A stretch of DNA of 64,000 nucleotides from assembly GCA_902775565.1 (NCBI GenBank), contig CACYMP010000006.1, positions 1 through 64,000 of the forward strand. Direction: 5' to 3'. Below the pieces are notes generated by a model. The model had not been told where the DNA came from, ran no database searches, and saw nothing but the letters and a program-made list of their open reading frames with translations. The position numbers and the translations under genes are program-made. The DNA comes from Oscillospiraceae bacterium. GTDB lineage: Bacteria > Bacillota > Clostridia > Saccharofermentanales > Saccharofermentanaceae. Shown here in pieces: positions 24,967 through 32,435 of the stretch; within the stretch, counting starts at the first letter, position 1; each line of letters opens with the position of its first letter.

Positions 24967-25434
24967 ATGAGCATTTACGATTTCACTGTAAAAGATAAGA
25001 AGGGCAATGATGTCTCACTGTCCGAATACAAGGGGAAGGTTCTCCTGATCGTCAACACCGCAACAAAGTGCGGACTTACACCCCAGTACGATGCTCTCGA
25101 AGCACTTTACGAGAAGTATCACGATCAGGGATTTGAGATCCTCGATTTCCCCTGCAACCAGTTCCTTGCGCAGGCACCCGGATCTGTTGAGGAGATCGAC
25201 AGCTTTTGCACATTGAGATTCAACACAAAGTTCCCCAGATTCGGAAAGATCAAGGTCAACGGCAAGGAAGCTGATCCTCTTTATGTTTATCTGAAGGAGC
25301 AGAAGCCCGGAAGGATCGAGTGGAACTTTGCTAAGTTCCTGATCGACAGGGAAGGCAATGTCGTAGAAAGAGTTTCTTCCAAGACAAAGCCCGAGACAAT
25401 GACGGAAAGCATAGAAAAATTGCTTGCACAGTAA
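24967..25434 (+). CDS. glutathione-peroxidase-family thiol peroxidase, second copy, 155 aa
   Basis: It is a paralogue of the gene 15 bases upstream: [12 protein letters not shown] has catalytic Cys35, with [11 protein letters not shown] and [13 protein letters not shown]. It lacks the extra segment of the first copy. The two share most motifs but differ enough to suggest an old duplication with some division of substrates. Ribosome site TTCGGAGG. Confidence 0.88.
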   Translation: MSIYDFTVKDKKGNDVSLSEYKGKVLLIVNTATKCGLTPQYDALEALYEKYHDQGFEILDFPCNQFLAQAPGSVEEIDSFCTLRFNTKFPRFGKIKVNGKEADPLYVYLKEQKPGRIEWNFAKFLIDREGNVVERVSSKTKPETMTESIEKLLAQ

Positions 25435-25449
25435 CAGAGGAGAAGACGG

Positions 25450-25869
25450 ATGAAATTCGCAGTCAGATACTATACACAGACAGGCAACACAAAGCGCCTT
25501 GCAGACGCAATCGCAGAAGAGATAGGAGTCGACGCTATGCCTATCAGCACACCTGTAGATGAACAGGTCGATGTACTTCTTCTCGGCAATTCATATTATG
25601 CGTTTTCGATCGCGCCTGAAGTTGCATCCTTCGTATCTTCACTCAGCAAGGACAAGGTTGGAAAGATAGTAAATTTCGGTACAGCCGCAATGATGAACTC
25701 GACATACAAGAAGGTCAGGAAAGTCGCAAACACAGTAGGCATTCCGGTCCTTGATGAGGAGTTCCACTGCAAGGGCGAATTCAAGGGAATGAACAAAGGC
25801 AGGCCCGATGAGAATGACCTTAAGGCAGCAAGGGAATTCGCAAGAAGATTAAAGGAGACTCTCAAGTAA
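25450..25869 (+). CDS. flavodoxin-like protein, 139 aa
   Basis: The N-terminal FMN-phosphate loop YYTQTGNTKRLADAIAEE is that of flavodoxins, followed by LLGNSYYAF and a GTAAMMNSTY loop. It is a small cytosolic electron carrier, possibly feeding the peroxidases or the AKR next to it. CAGAGGAGAAG precedes the start. Its stop overlaps the next start by one base. Confidence 0.8.
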   Translation: MKFAVRYYTQTGNTKRLADAIAEEIGVDAMPISTPVDEQVDVLLLGNSYYAFSIAPEVASFVSSLSKDKVGKIVNFGTAAMMNSTYKKVRKVANTVGIPVLDEEFHCKGEFKGMNKGRPDENDLKAAREFARRLKETLK

Positions 25870-26798
25870 TGAAGACCATTAACGTAGTAAACGGTCCTCA
25901 GAACGTATCTGCTGTTATCCAGGGTTGTATGAGAATGCCCGGGCTTTCAAAAGAGGATGCGGCGAAGGTCATCAGGACGGGTTATGACTGCGGCATCAAT
26001 TTCTTCGATCACGCCACATGCTACGGCGAGAACGGCGCTGCCGAGTCAAAATTCGCGGAAGCTTTTCCGCTTACCGGCATCAGGAGAGAGGATATCTATA
26101 TCCAGAGCAAGTGCGGACTCTGCTTTGACAGGAATGAGTTCGACTGGTCAAAAGACAACATCCTTTCGAGCGTTGATGACAGTCTGAGAAGACTTAATGT
26201 TGATTATCTTGATACGCTTCTGCTTCACAGGCCGGACGTGATCTATGACCCGGAGGAAGTCGCTGAAGCGTTCGATATCCTGGAGAAGGCCGGCAAGGTC
26301 CGTTTCTTCGGCGTGAGCAACCTGGTTCCGATGCAGATAGAACTCCTGAAGAAATACGTAAAACAACCCCTCGTCATCAACCAGGTACAGCTCTCGCTCG
26401 AGCAGTCCCAGCTTATCGATCAGGCTCTTTACATGAACAATAAGCAGACTGAATTCTCCATTAACAGGGACGGTCACGCGCTTGATTACTGCAGACTTAA
26501 CGACATCACGATACAGGCCTGGTCACCGCTGCAGTTCGGCATGTTCGGAGGCTCTTTCATCGACAATCCCGATTTCGCTGATCTCAACAAGGCTCTTGAA
26601 GAGATCGCCGAAAGAGAGAATGCATCCAAGGCAGCCGTTGCGATCGCATGGATATTAAGGCATCCGGCAAAGATGCAGGCGATAGTCGGCACGATGAATC
26701 CCGCTCATATCGAAGACATCTGCAAGGCTTCAGACGTAAAGCTCTCGCATCACGACTGGTACACGCTCTATCTCGCATCGGGAAAATATCTGCCGTAA
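25869..26798 (+). CDS. aldo/keto reductase (YdhF-like), 309 aa
   Basis: It is an AKR barrel with FFDHATCYGENGAAE (catalytic Tyr and Asp positions), LLHRPDVIYDPEEVAEAF and a C-terminal NADPH site region (AWILRHPAKMQAIVGT). This pattern fits the YdhF/AKR11-like oxidoreductases. It may detoxify aldehydes formed from oxidised lipids, which would fit the peroxide operon, but the substrate is not known. It overlaps the flavodoxin gene by 1 base. Confidence 0.85.
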   Translation: MKTINVVNGPQNVSAVIQGCMRMPGLSKEDAAKVIRTGYDCGINFFDHATCYGENGAAESKFAEAFPLTGIRREDIYIQSKCGLCFDRNEFDWSKDNILSSVDDSLRRLNVDYLDTLLLHRPDVIYDPEEVAEAFDILEKAGKVRFFGVSNLVPMQIELLKKYVKQPLVINQVQLSLEQSQLIDQALYMNNKQTEFSINRDGHALDYCRLNDITIQAWSPLQFGMFGGSFIDNPDFADLNKALEEIAERENASKAAVAIAWILRHPAKMQAIVGTMNPAHIEDICKASDVKLSHHDWYTLYLASGKYLP

Positions 26799-26831
26799 TA
26801 ACAAGAATCTTTTATTTTCGGGCTGAGATAG

Positions 26832-26837
26832 TATAAT
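26832..26837 (+). promoter_or_regulatory. -10 box of a probable leaderless transcript
   Basis: TATAAT is followed by only 7 bases before the ATG at 26845, and no Shine-Dalgarno sequence is present. Transcription would start at or next to the start codon. Confidence 0.5.
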
Positions 26838-26844
26838 TCTTCGT

Positions 26845-28011
26845 ATGAACACACTGTTTACGCCCGTAATCAATCTGCATGCGATACTGGTTGCCGATTT
26901 TATCGGCATCGCTGTTCTTCTGGTCATTCTGGTCACGAGAGGCTGGAACCTGCCGGGACGAAAAGAAGAGAGCCATATCATGCTGCGGATGCTCATCTTT
27001 TCGGTATTCAACTGCTTTGTCGATCAGGTCGTAGCTTACTGCGACGGCAGGATCGGAACAGGGTATGTGTTCTACCACAGCCTGCTTTACGCCGGCAATA
27101 CATATCTTTACATATACAACGTTCTGGTCGGTGTGTTCCTCGTTCACATGATCGTGAAACACATCGACAGCAAGGCCGTGCACCGTCAGTTTATTGTGTT
27201 CTGGATGGTTGTCATCTTAGAGCTCGTCCTGCTTGTTATAAATGCTTTCCGTCCGATCGTTTTCGAGATCGACTCCAATAACGCGTACCACAGAGGACCG
27301 CTGTATTGGTTCTTCATAGCGGCCGGATTCATACTTATTCTTTACGGCTGTATTTACTACTTCATTTCCAAACTCAAGAACCCTGCGCTGCGGTATTTCC
27401 CGGTCTTCGAGTTCCTTTTGCCGATCCTTCTGGGCTTGGTGCTCCAAGGTGTTAACTACGGAATCTCGCTTCTTCCCGCATGTTTCGCGGTATCGTTTGC
27501 CGGCATTGTAATCGCATTCCAGAATGAGTGCATCTACATCGACAAGCTCACCGGTGTTTATAACAGATTCGAACTCGACAGAGAGCTTAGAAGACTCCAG
27601 AAGCGGAAAAAGGAAACGATCGTTGCTTATATGCTCGATCTTAACGGCTTCAAAAAGATCAACGACAACTATTCACATGAGGAAGGCGACCAGGCTCTCA
27701 TTGCTTTTGCCGGTATCCTGAACAGTGTTTTCGGCTCGGTCGGAACGGTTATCAGATTTGCTGGCGATGAGTTCGTTGTTCTGATGCAGAAAGCCAAAGA
27801 ATCCGACATCGAACTTTATAAGAGCAAGACCATGGAAGCCGTCGAAAAGTATAACGAGACATCCGGGAAACCCTATAAACTTTCGGCGGCAGTCGGAGGC
27901 AAAGTCTTCGACTTCAGCAAGGAAGATACTCAGGATCTGGTTGTAGTTATCGATAAACTAATGTACAAAGATAAGGACGACTATTACAAAGACCATGTTA
28001 AGGAAAGGTGA
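26845..28011 (+). CDS. membrane GGDEF protein (putative diguanylate cyclase), 388 aa
   Basis: About six to seven N-terminal membrane helices (residues 1-225) are followed by a GGDEF domain. The active-site loop reads AGDEF (residues 306-310) instead of GGDEF; AGDEF occurs in active cyclases, so activity is possible. It would make cyclic di-GMP in response to a signal in or near the membrane. It has no ribosome site and a -10 box 7 bases upstream, so the mRNA is probably leaderless. It is followed closely (3 bases) by the zinc-ribbon protein. Confidence 0.8.
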   Translation: MNTLFTPVINLHAILVADFIGIAVLLVILVTRGWNLPGRKEESHIMLRMLIFSVFNCFVDQVVAYCDGRIGTGYVFYHSLLYAGNTYLYIYNVLVGVFLVHMIVKHIDSKAVHRQFIVFWMVVILELVLLVINAFRPIVFEIDSNNAYHRGPLYWFFIAAGFILILYGCIYYFISKLKNPALRYFPVFEFLLPILLGLVLQGVNYGISLLPACFAVSFAGIVIAFQNECIYIDKLTGVYNRFELDRELRRLQKRKKETIVAYMLDLNGFKKINDNYSHEEGDQALIAFAGILNSVFGSVGTVIRFAGDEFVVLMQKAKESDIELYKSKTMEAVEKYNETSGKPYKLSAAVGGKVFDFSKEDTQDLVVVIDKLMYKDKDDYYKDHVKER

Positions 28012-28014
28012 CCT

Positions 28015-28572
28015 ATGTTAGAAGTATTTGCAGTAATCGGCCTTTGCAGGCTCAACAGAAAGAACGCCATCGCAAGAGGCAGAAGACCGGGCGGATATAT
28101 CGCGCTCACGATAATCTTCTGGATCTTGTTTGAATTCATTGGAGCGATCCTCGGAATACTTCTTTTCGGAAGTGATAATAGTACGTTTACCGTAATGTTC
28201 GTAGCTCTCCCTTGTGCAGCTCTTGGCGGACTTATCTCGTTCCTGATTGCAAAGTTCGGACCGCGCGGCGACTATGTTGATCCGAGTGTTCAGCCGGTAA
28301 ATTTCTACACGAATAACAACGGCATGCCGATGTACGGAACAGGCGCGCAGTATAATCCGCAGTATAATCCCCAGCAGGTTCCCGTTCAGCCTTCTCCCAT
28401 GCAGCCCAATGCGTCACCGTTTGCACCTGCTGCAGGTCAGCCTGTACAGCCTTCTCCGTTTGCACCTGCACCCGGAGCAGCTGCTTCCGGAATACGTTAT
28501 TGCATGAATTGCGGTGCGCCCAACAGCTCTACGAGCAAGTTCTGCGAATCCTGCGGACAGAATATCGGATAA
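28015..28572 (+). CDS. membrane protein with Pro/Gln-rich linker and C-terminal zinc ribbon, 185 aa
   Basis: Two membrane helices lie at about residues 25-75, followed by a Pro/Gln/Asn-rich low-complexity stretch with repeated QP(V/S)PF APA units (residues 95-155) and a zinc ribbon YCMNCGAPN...KFCESCGQ. Proteins of this build are common in clostridia with no assigned role. AAGGAAAGG lies before the start. It is co-transcribed with the GGDEF gene. Confidence 0.7.
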   Translation: MLEVFAVIGLCRLNRKNAIARGRRPGGYIALTIIFWILFEFIGAILGILLFGSDNSTFTVMFVALPCAALGGLISFLIAKFGPRGDYVDPSVQPVNFYTNNNGMPMYGTGAQYNPQYNPQQVPVQPSPMQPNASPFAPAAGQPVQPSPFAPAPGAAASGIRYCMNCGAPNSSTSKFCESCGQNIG

Positions 28573-28597
28573 GTTCTTTTTACAAGACGAATGACGA

Positions 28598-28630
28598 AGG
28601 TGCTGTCTCAAGAGGCAGCACCTGTTTTTG
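28598..28630 (+). terminator. intrinsic terminator after the zinc-ribbon gene
   Basis: AGGTGCTG (28598-28605) pairs with CAGCACCT (28616-28623) and is followed by GTTTTTG. Confidence 0.85.
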
Positions 28631-28686
28631 TTTATATTCCAAAACGGGAATCATAAATCGGCGAACTGTTCCTGATTGACGTAAAA

Positions 28687-28808
28687 ATCTATGTACAAGT
28701 CTAAGTTAGCGTGTTTTACATAGACTTCCACATAGAAATTCAGGGTGAATCGGCGAAAATCCATGTTCAGGTCTATGTAAGGGTACTTTACATAGACTCC
28801 TGCATAGA
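28687..28808. repeat. two nested palindromes at 72-bp spacing
   Basis: Two units of about 50 bases start at 28687 and 28759. Unit one has outer arms TCTATGT / ACATAGA and inner arms AAGTCTA / TAGACTT; unit two has inner arms GTCTATGTAA / TTACATAGAC. Both are preceded by AATCGGCGAA (28656 and 28748). The 346 bases between the neighbouring genes hold this, a terminator and a promoter. The layout recalls the 73- and 74-bp arrays at 16521 and 59526, though the sequence differs. Confidence 0.65.
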
Positions 28809-28861
28809 CTCCGCCGGATAAAGCCTGTTTTAGTCCGTGGCTGCTGCCGTTTTGAATGAGG

Positions 28862-28890
28862 TTGTTAATTATCAAGCCTTTTGATACAAT
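28862..28890 (+). promoter_or_regulatory. sigma-A promoter of the first MATE gene
   Basis: TTGTTA (28862-28867), 17 bases and TACAAT (28885-28890) lie 29 bases before the start at 28920. Confidence 0.55.
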
Positions 28891-28919
28891 TCTCAAACTG
28901 ACTGTAAATAAGAAAAACT

Positions 28920-30299
28920 ATGACTGAAATTAAGAACGACAGATCTTATATAAAGAAACTCCTTCTGATAGCCGTCCCGATGATGGTTCAGAACGGTATT
29001 TCCAACTTCGTAAACCTGCTCGACAATCTCATGATCGGGCGGGTAGGTACAAACGCGCTCTCAGGCGTTGCGATCGCCAATCAGCTGATGTTTGTCTTCT
29101 ATCTTGTCATCTTCGGGGCGACTGCCGGAGCAGGTATTTTCACGGCCCAGTACAAGGGCAACGGCGATAACGAAGGTATCCGTTACACATTCCGCTTCAA
29201 GATCGTATTCAATGCGGTAATCGCTCTGGCCTGTACGGCAATATACGCATCTCTCTCGCCGAAGCTGATCAATCTTTTCCTGCTTGGCGAAGGTAATCCG
29301 GCAGATGCTGCGGAGACACTCCAGATCGGCATCAGCTATATGCGCATCATACTCATAAGCCTTGTTCCGATCGGAATAATACAGGCTTATGCGGGCACGC
29401 TCAGAGACCTGGGCTCCACGAAAGTTCCTATGTTTGCTTCGCTCTGCGCGATCTTTGTGAATCTTATCGGCAACTGGATACTGATTTACGGCCATTTCGG
29501 ACTTCCCGCATTAGGCGCTGACGGTGCTGCGATCGCAACCGTAATATCCAGGTTCGTAGAACTTTCGATACTGGTCATCTACACGGGCAGGCATTCGAGG
29601 ATGTTCCCGTTTATAAAAGGTGCATTCACGCACTTTAAGATACCTGTTGATCTGTTCGCGAAGTTTATCCTCAAAGCACTGCCTCTGATGTTTAACGAGA
29701 CTATGTGGTCGCTCGGAATGACGGTCATCAACCAGAGTTATTCTTACAGAAGTTTGGACGCAGTTGCTGCAATGAACATACAGTCGACCATTTGGAACCT
29801 GATGGGTGTATCCTTCCTCGCGATGGGCGAGGCAGTCGGCATCATGATGGGCCACATCCTTGGCTCGGGCGAACTTGAGGAAGCAAAGAAGAAAGCATAC
29901 AGCATGCGAAGGGTTACCGTTGTCTGCGGTCTGTTCTGTGCTGCCTTAATGGGTGTGATCGCGCCGTTCTTCCCGTTGCTTTACAACACAACGGACGAAA
30001 TACGCGCCATGGCATCCGGCTTTATCCTTATCGCTGCATGCACAATGCCTTTTGTCGCTTATACACACGCATCGTACTTCATAATCAGATCCGGCGGAAA
30101 CACCCTGATCACGGTGCTTTTCGACAGTATCTACACATGGGCGATCGCGGTAACGGCGGCATATGTAATGAGCCGTTATACGACACTCAGCGTTACATGG
30201 ATGCTTGCGGTCATTGACGGGCTTGAAATCATCAAGTGCCTGATCTCGTTCGTCCTGGTAAGATCGGGAATGTGGGTTAAAAATATCGTAAAAGATTAA
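28920..30299 (+). CDS. MATE-family efflux transporter, 459 aa
   Basis: Twelve hydrophobic helices in two similar halves and the typical opening LLLIAVPMMVQNGISNFVNLLDNLMIGRVG identify a MATE (multidrug and toxin extrusion) pump, which uses a Na+ or H+ gradient. The substrate is unknown. No clear ribosome site precedes the ATG (AAGAAAAACT). The last 4 bases overlap the end of the converging phosphatase gene. The window has a second MATE gene at 35799, with clearly different sequence. Confidence 0.88.
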   Translation: MTEIKNDRSYIKKLLLIAVPMMVQNGISNFVNLLDNLMIGRVGTNALSGVAIANQLMFVFYLVIFGATAGAGIFTAQYKGNGDNEGIRYTFRFKIVFNAVIALACTAIYASLSPKLINLFLLGEGNPADAAETLQIGISYMRIILISLVPIGIIQAYAGTLRDLGSTKVPMFASLCAIFVNLIGNWILIYGHFGLPALGADGAAIATVISRFVELSILVIYTGRHSRMFPFIKGAFTHFKIPVDLFAKFILKALPLMFNETMWSLGMTVINQSYSYRSLDAVAAMNIQSTIWNLMGVSFLAMGEAVGIMMGHILGSGELEEAKKKAYSMRRVTVVCGLFCAALMGVIAPFFPLLYNTTDEIRAMASGFILIAACTMPFVAYTHASYFIIRSGGNTLITVLFDSIYTWAIAVTAAYVMSRYTTLSVTWMLAVIDGLEIIKCLISFVLVRSGMWVKNIVKD

Positions 30300-30853
30300 T
30301 CTTCGAAAAGCGGCATGAGCTTGCACTGAACGATCCCGTGGCTCCAGAAATCCTTGCGCGGCAGGCCTTTTGCCTGTGTGAGCATGCATGAATTAAGGGC
30401 GCCGTGTCCCACGATGAGAACGTCCTTGCCGGCATCGCGCAGAGGAATGATCACCTCGTCAATGAAGCTCTTGGTCCTTGCGAAAAGTTCATCAAGGCTC
30501 TCGCCTGCATCGGCGGGAGCTTTATAGTTTTCGGGGTCATTGAAAAGAATGTTGATCGGACAGTCCGGCTGTTCAAAGCTGCGCTCGATTCCTTCGTAGA
30601 TGCCGAAGCCCATCTCCATGAGCCTGTCATCGATGATTATCGGCACATCGCGGCCTTTGAGGATGATCTGAGCGGTCTCTCTTGCCCTGACCAGAGGCGA
30701 CGAGTAGCAAACGTCGAAATGAACGCCTGCGTATTCTTCGGCAGCTTCACTTGCCATGACCCTGCCTTCGTCGCAAAGAGGTATGTCCGTTCTGCCCTGG
30801 AGCTTACGGCGCTTGTTCCATTCTGTTTTTCCGTGTCTTAAGATGTAGATCAT
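30296..30853 (-). CDS. histidine phosphatase family protein (phosphoglycerate-mutase-like), 185 aa
   Basis: YILRHGKTEWN carries the catalytic RHG histidine and IVGHGAL the second histidine of the family; LCDEGR and SSPLVRARETA are also typical. It is a cofactor-dependent-type phosphatase of unknown substrate, related to CobC and PhoE. The start lies 9 bases after a TATACT box with no Shine-Dalgarno site, so the mRNA leader is almost absent. Confidence 0.85.
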   Translation of the reverse strand: MIYILRHGKTEWNKRRKLQGRTDIPLCDEGRVMASEAAEEYAGVHFDVCYSSPLVRARETAQIILKGRDVPIIIDDRLMEMGFGIYEGIERSFEQPDCPINILFNDPENYKAPADAGESLDELFARTKSFIDEVIIPLRDAGKDVLIVGHGALNSCMLTQAKGLPRKDFWSHGIVQCKLMPLFED

Positions 30854-30862
30854 ATCCGTTCA

Positions 30863-30868
30863 AGTATA
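30863..30868 (-). promoter_or_regulatory. -10 box of a near-leaderless transcript
   Basis: On the minus strand TATACT is separated from the ATG at 30853 by 9 bases with no ribosome site between. Confidence 0.45.
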
Positions 30869-31012
30869 ACGGTAAAGTCAGGAAAATACACTTTTCCCCG
30901 AAAAAATGTGAAAAAACGGGCAAATATCCGTTTTTCGGTTTACTTGAGACAAGGAAACGATTTATGCTCTTAACAGTATGCCGCAAGAGCGGTTTCGCAA
31001 AGGAGACAACTT

Positions 31013-32035
31013 ATGATAAGAGTTTTATTTATCGGCGGAACGGGACAGATCAGCAGCGCTATCGTCAGAAGGCTCGCGAAAGACAAGGCATACGAGGTGT
31101 GGCTCCTTAACAGGGGAAATAACCCCGCGCCCGAGGGCGTGCATCAGATCACCGTTGATGTAAATGACACAGAAAAGGTCAAAGAAGCGGTAAAGGATTA
31201 TAACTTTGACACGGTATGCGAGTTCATCGGATTTACTGTTGACCAGGTTGAACGCGACTACAACATCTTCAAGGATAAGACAAGACAGTACATATATATC
31301 AGCTCCGCTTCGGCTTACCACAAGCCCGCGGCAGGTTATGTCATCACTGAGGGAACGGCACTGGCCAATCCTCACTGGCAGTATTCCAGAGACAAGATCG
31401 CGTGCGAGGAGTTCCTTATGAAAAAGTACAGGGAAGAGGGCTTCCCCGTAACTATCGTAAGGCCGAGCCACACTTATGATGAGAAACATATCCCGTTGGG
31501 AGTTCACGGCAAGAAAGGTTTCTGGCAGGTCATCAAGCGCATGATCGAAGGGCAGCCCGTCATCATCCAGGGCGACGGCTCATCGCTGTGGCATCTTACG
31601 TTCAATGAGGATTTCGCAGTCGGTTTCACCGCACTGATCGGCAACCGCCATGCGATAGGCGAGGCATTCCAGATCACGGGAGACGAGGTCCTCACATGGA
31701 ATCAGATCTATCAGACGATCGCGGATGCCCTGGGCGTAACGCTCAATCCTTACTATGTCTCATCCGAATTCCTGTCCGCGGCAGGTGAAAAGTACGGCTT
31801 CGATTTTGAGGGAAGCCTGACGGGAGACAAGTCAGTGTCGGTCGTTTTCGATAACAGCAAGCTCAAGAAGCTCGCGCCTGACATGACTACGACCGTTCCG
31901 TTCCATAAGGGCGTAAGGATCGCGCTCGAGTATGTATTGAATCATCCGAAGGAATGCCAGATCCCGGATCCGGAATTCGACGCCTGGTGCGACCGCGTGA
32001 TAGAAGCGCTCGAAAAAGCCAAGGAAAGCATCTGA
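31013..32035 (+). CDS. NAD-dependent epimerase/dehydratase family protein, 340 aa
   Basis: An extended short-chain dehydrogenase: the N-terminal VLFIGGTGQISSAIVRRL is the NAD(P)-binding Rossmann motif and SSASAYHKP...YSRDKIACE supplies Ser and a Y-x-x-x-K-like pair (YSRDK). It resembles the NAD-dependent epimerases of the CSP41/UDP-sugar type; the substrate is uncertain. AAAGGAGACAACTT sets the start. A hairpin (GCTCTT/AAGAGC, 30966-30990) is in its leader. Confidence 0.8.
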   Translation: MIRVLFIGGTGQISSAIVRRLAKDKAYEVWLLNRGNNPAPEGVHQITVDVNDTEKVKEAVKDYNFDTVCEFIGFTVDQVERDYNIFKDKTRQYIYISSASAYHKPAAGYVITEGTALANPHWQYSRDKIACEEFLMKKYREEGFPVTIVRPSHTYDEKHIPLGVHGKKGFWQVIKRMIEGQPVIIQGDGSSLWHLTFNEDFAVGFTALIGNRHAIGEAFQITGDEVLTWNQIYQTIADALGVTLNPYYVSSEFLSAAGEKYGFDFEGSLTGDKSVSVVFDNSKLKKLAPDMTTTVPFHKGVRIALEYVLNHPKECQIPDPEFDAWCDRVIEALEKAKESI

Positions 32036-32049
32036 CACCGCAAAACATA

Positions 32050-32079
32050 TTGACAAATGTTGCCGGCAGGCGGTATATT
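32050..32079 (+). promoter_or_regulatory. promoter of the Trp T-box transcript
   Basis: TTGACA (32050-32055), 18 bases and TATATT (32074-32079), just before the T-box leader. Confidence 0.7.
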
Positions 32080-32085
32080 TGTCTT

Positions 32086-32357
32086 TGTTAAACCGAATGA
32101 CTCGGAAATAGTACCCGGGGAACACCGAAGAACGAGAGAGCCGCAGATGGTGGGATTGCGGACCTGAGGTGCCGGAGAATGGATCCGATGACGGGCGGGC
32201 AGGAAATGGCCCGACGGGAACTCTCCCGTTATCCGCAGAGCACGTTTGTTGGAACGTGAACCAGAGTGGACTGCCAACCTCATAGAACCCGGCAGTCAAA
32301 ACAGGTGGTACCGCAGTATATTCTGTCCTGTGTCTTATTAGACACGGGACTTTTTTA
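32086..32357 (+). promoter_or_regulatory. T-box riboswitch leader, tryptophan specifier
   Basis: The leader contains GAACGAGAGAGCC of stem I, the antiterminator T-box sequence AGGTGGTACCGCAG (32303-32316) and a terminator at once after it. The specifier position GAATGGATCC reads TGG (32180-32182), the Trp codon. Uncharged tRNA-Trp would pair with UGG and, through its NCCA end, with the T-box bulge, letting transcription enter the trpB-like gene. Boundaries are estimated from the promoter. Confidence 0.92.
32325..32357 (+). terminator. T-box terminator
   Basis: GTCCTGTGTC (32325-32334) pairs with GACACGGGAC (32341-32350), followed by TTTTTTATT. The ascending arm can also take part in the antiterminator. 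Confidence 0.88.
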
Positions 32358-32435
32358 TTGCGACGGAAAGTAAATAACGAACACCATGCTTTCCGTAAGG
32401 CCAACATCTTGCCGCCAGGATGAAAGGAGCCCATT

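Noticed and set aside
24412..25434. Selenocysteine in the two Gpx-type proteins
   Set aside because: Both catalytic positions are ordinary Cys codons (TGC) and no in-frame TGA is present.
27760..27774. Loss of cyclase activity because the motif is AGDEF
   Set aside because: AGDEF variants are known in active diguanylate cyclases, so inactivity cannot be claimed from this change.
28651..28896. 81-codon minus-strand frame with a repeated VYVK...DL.DF protein pattern
   Set aside because: The protein repeat is produced by the two palindromic DNA units; no ribosome site or promoter fits, and the palindromes explain the pattern better than a gene.
30912..30935. Hairpin AAAAACGG / CCGTTTTT as a terminator
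   Set aside because: It lies between two divergent genes, where no transcript needs to end; its role is unclear and the stem is mostly A-T.
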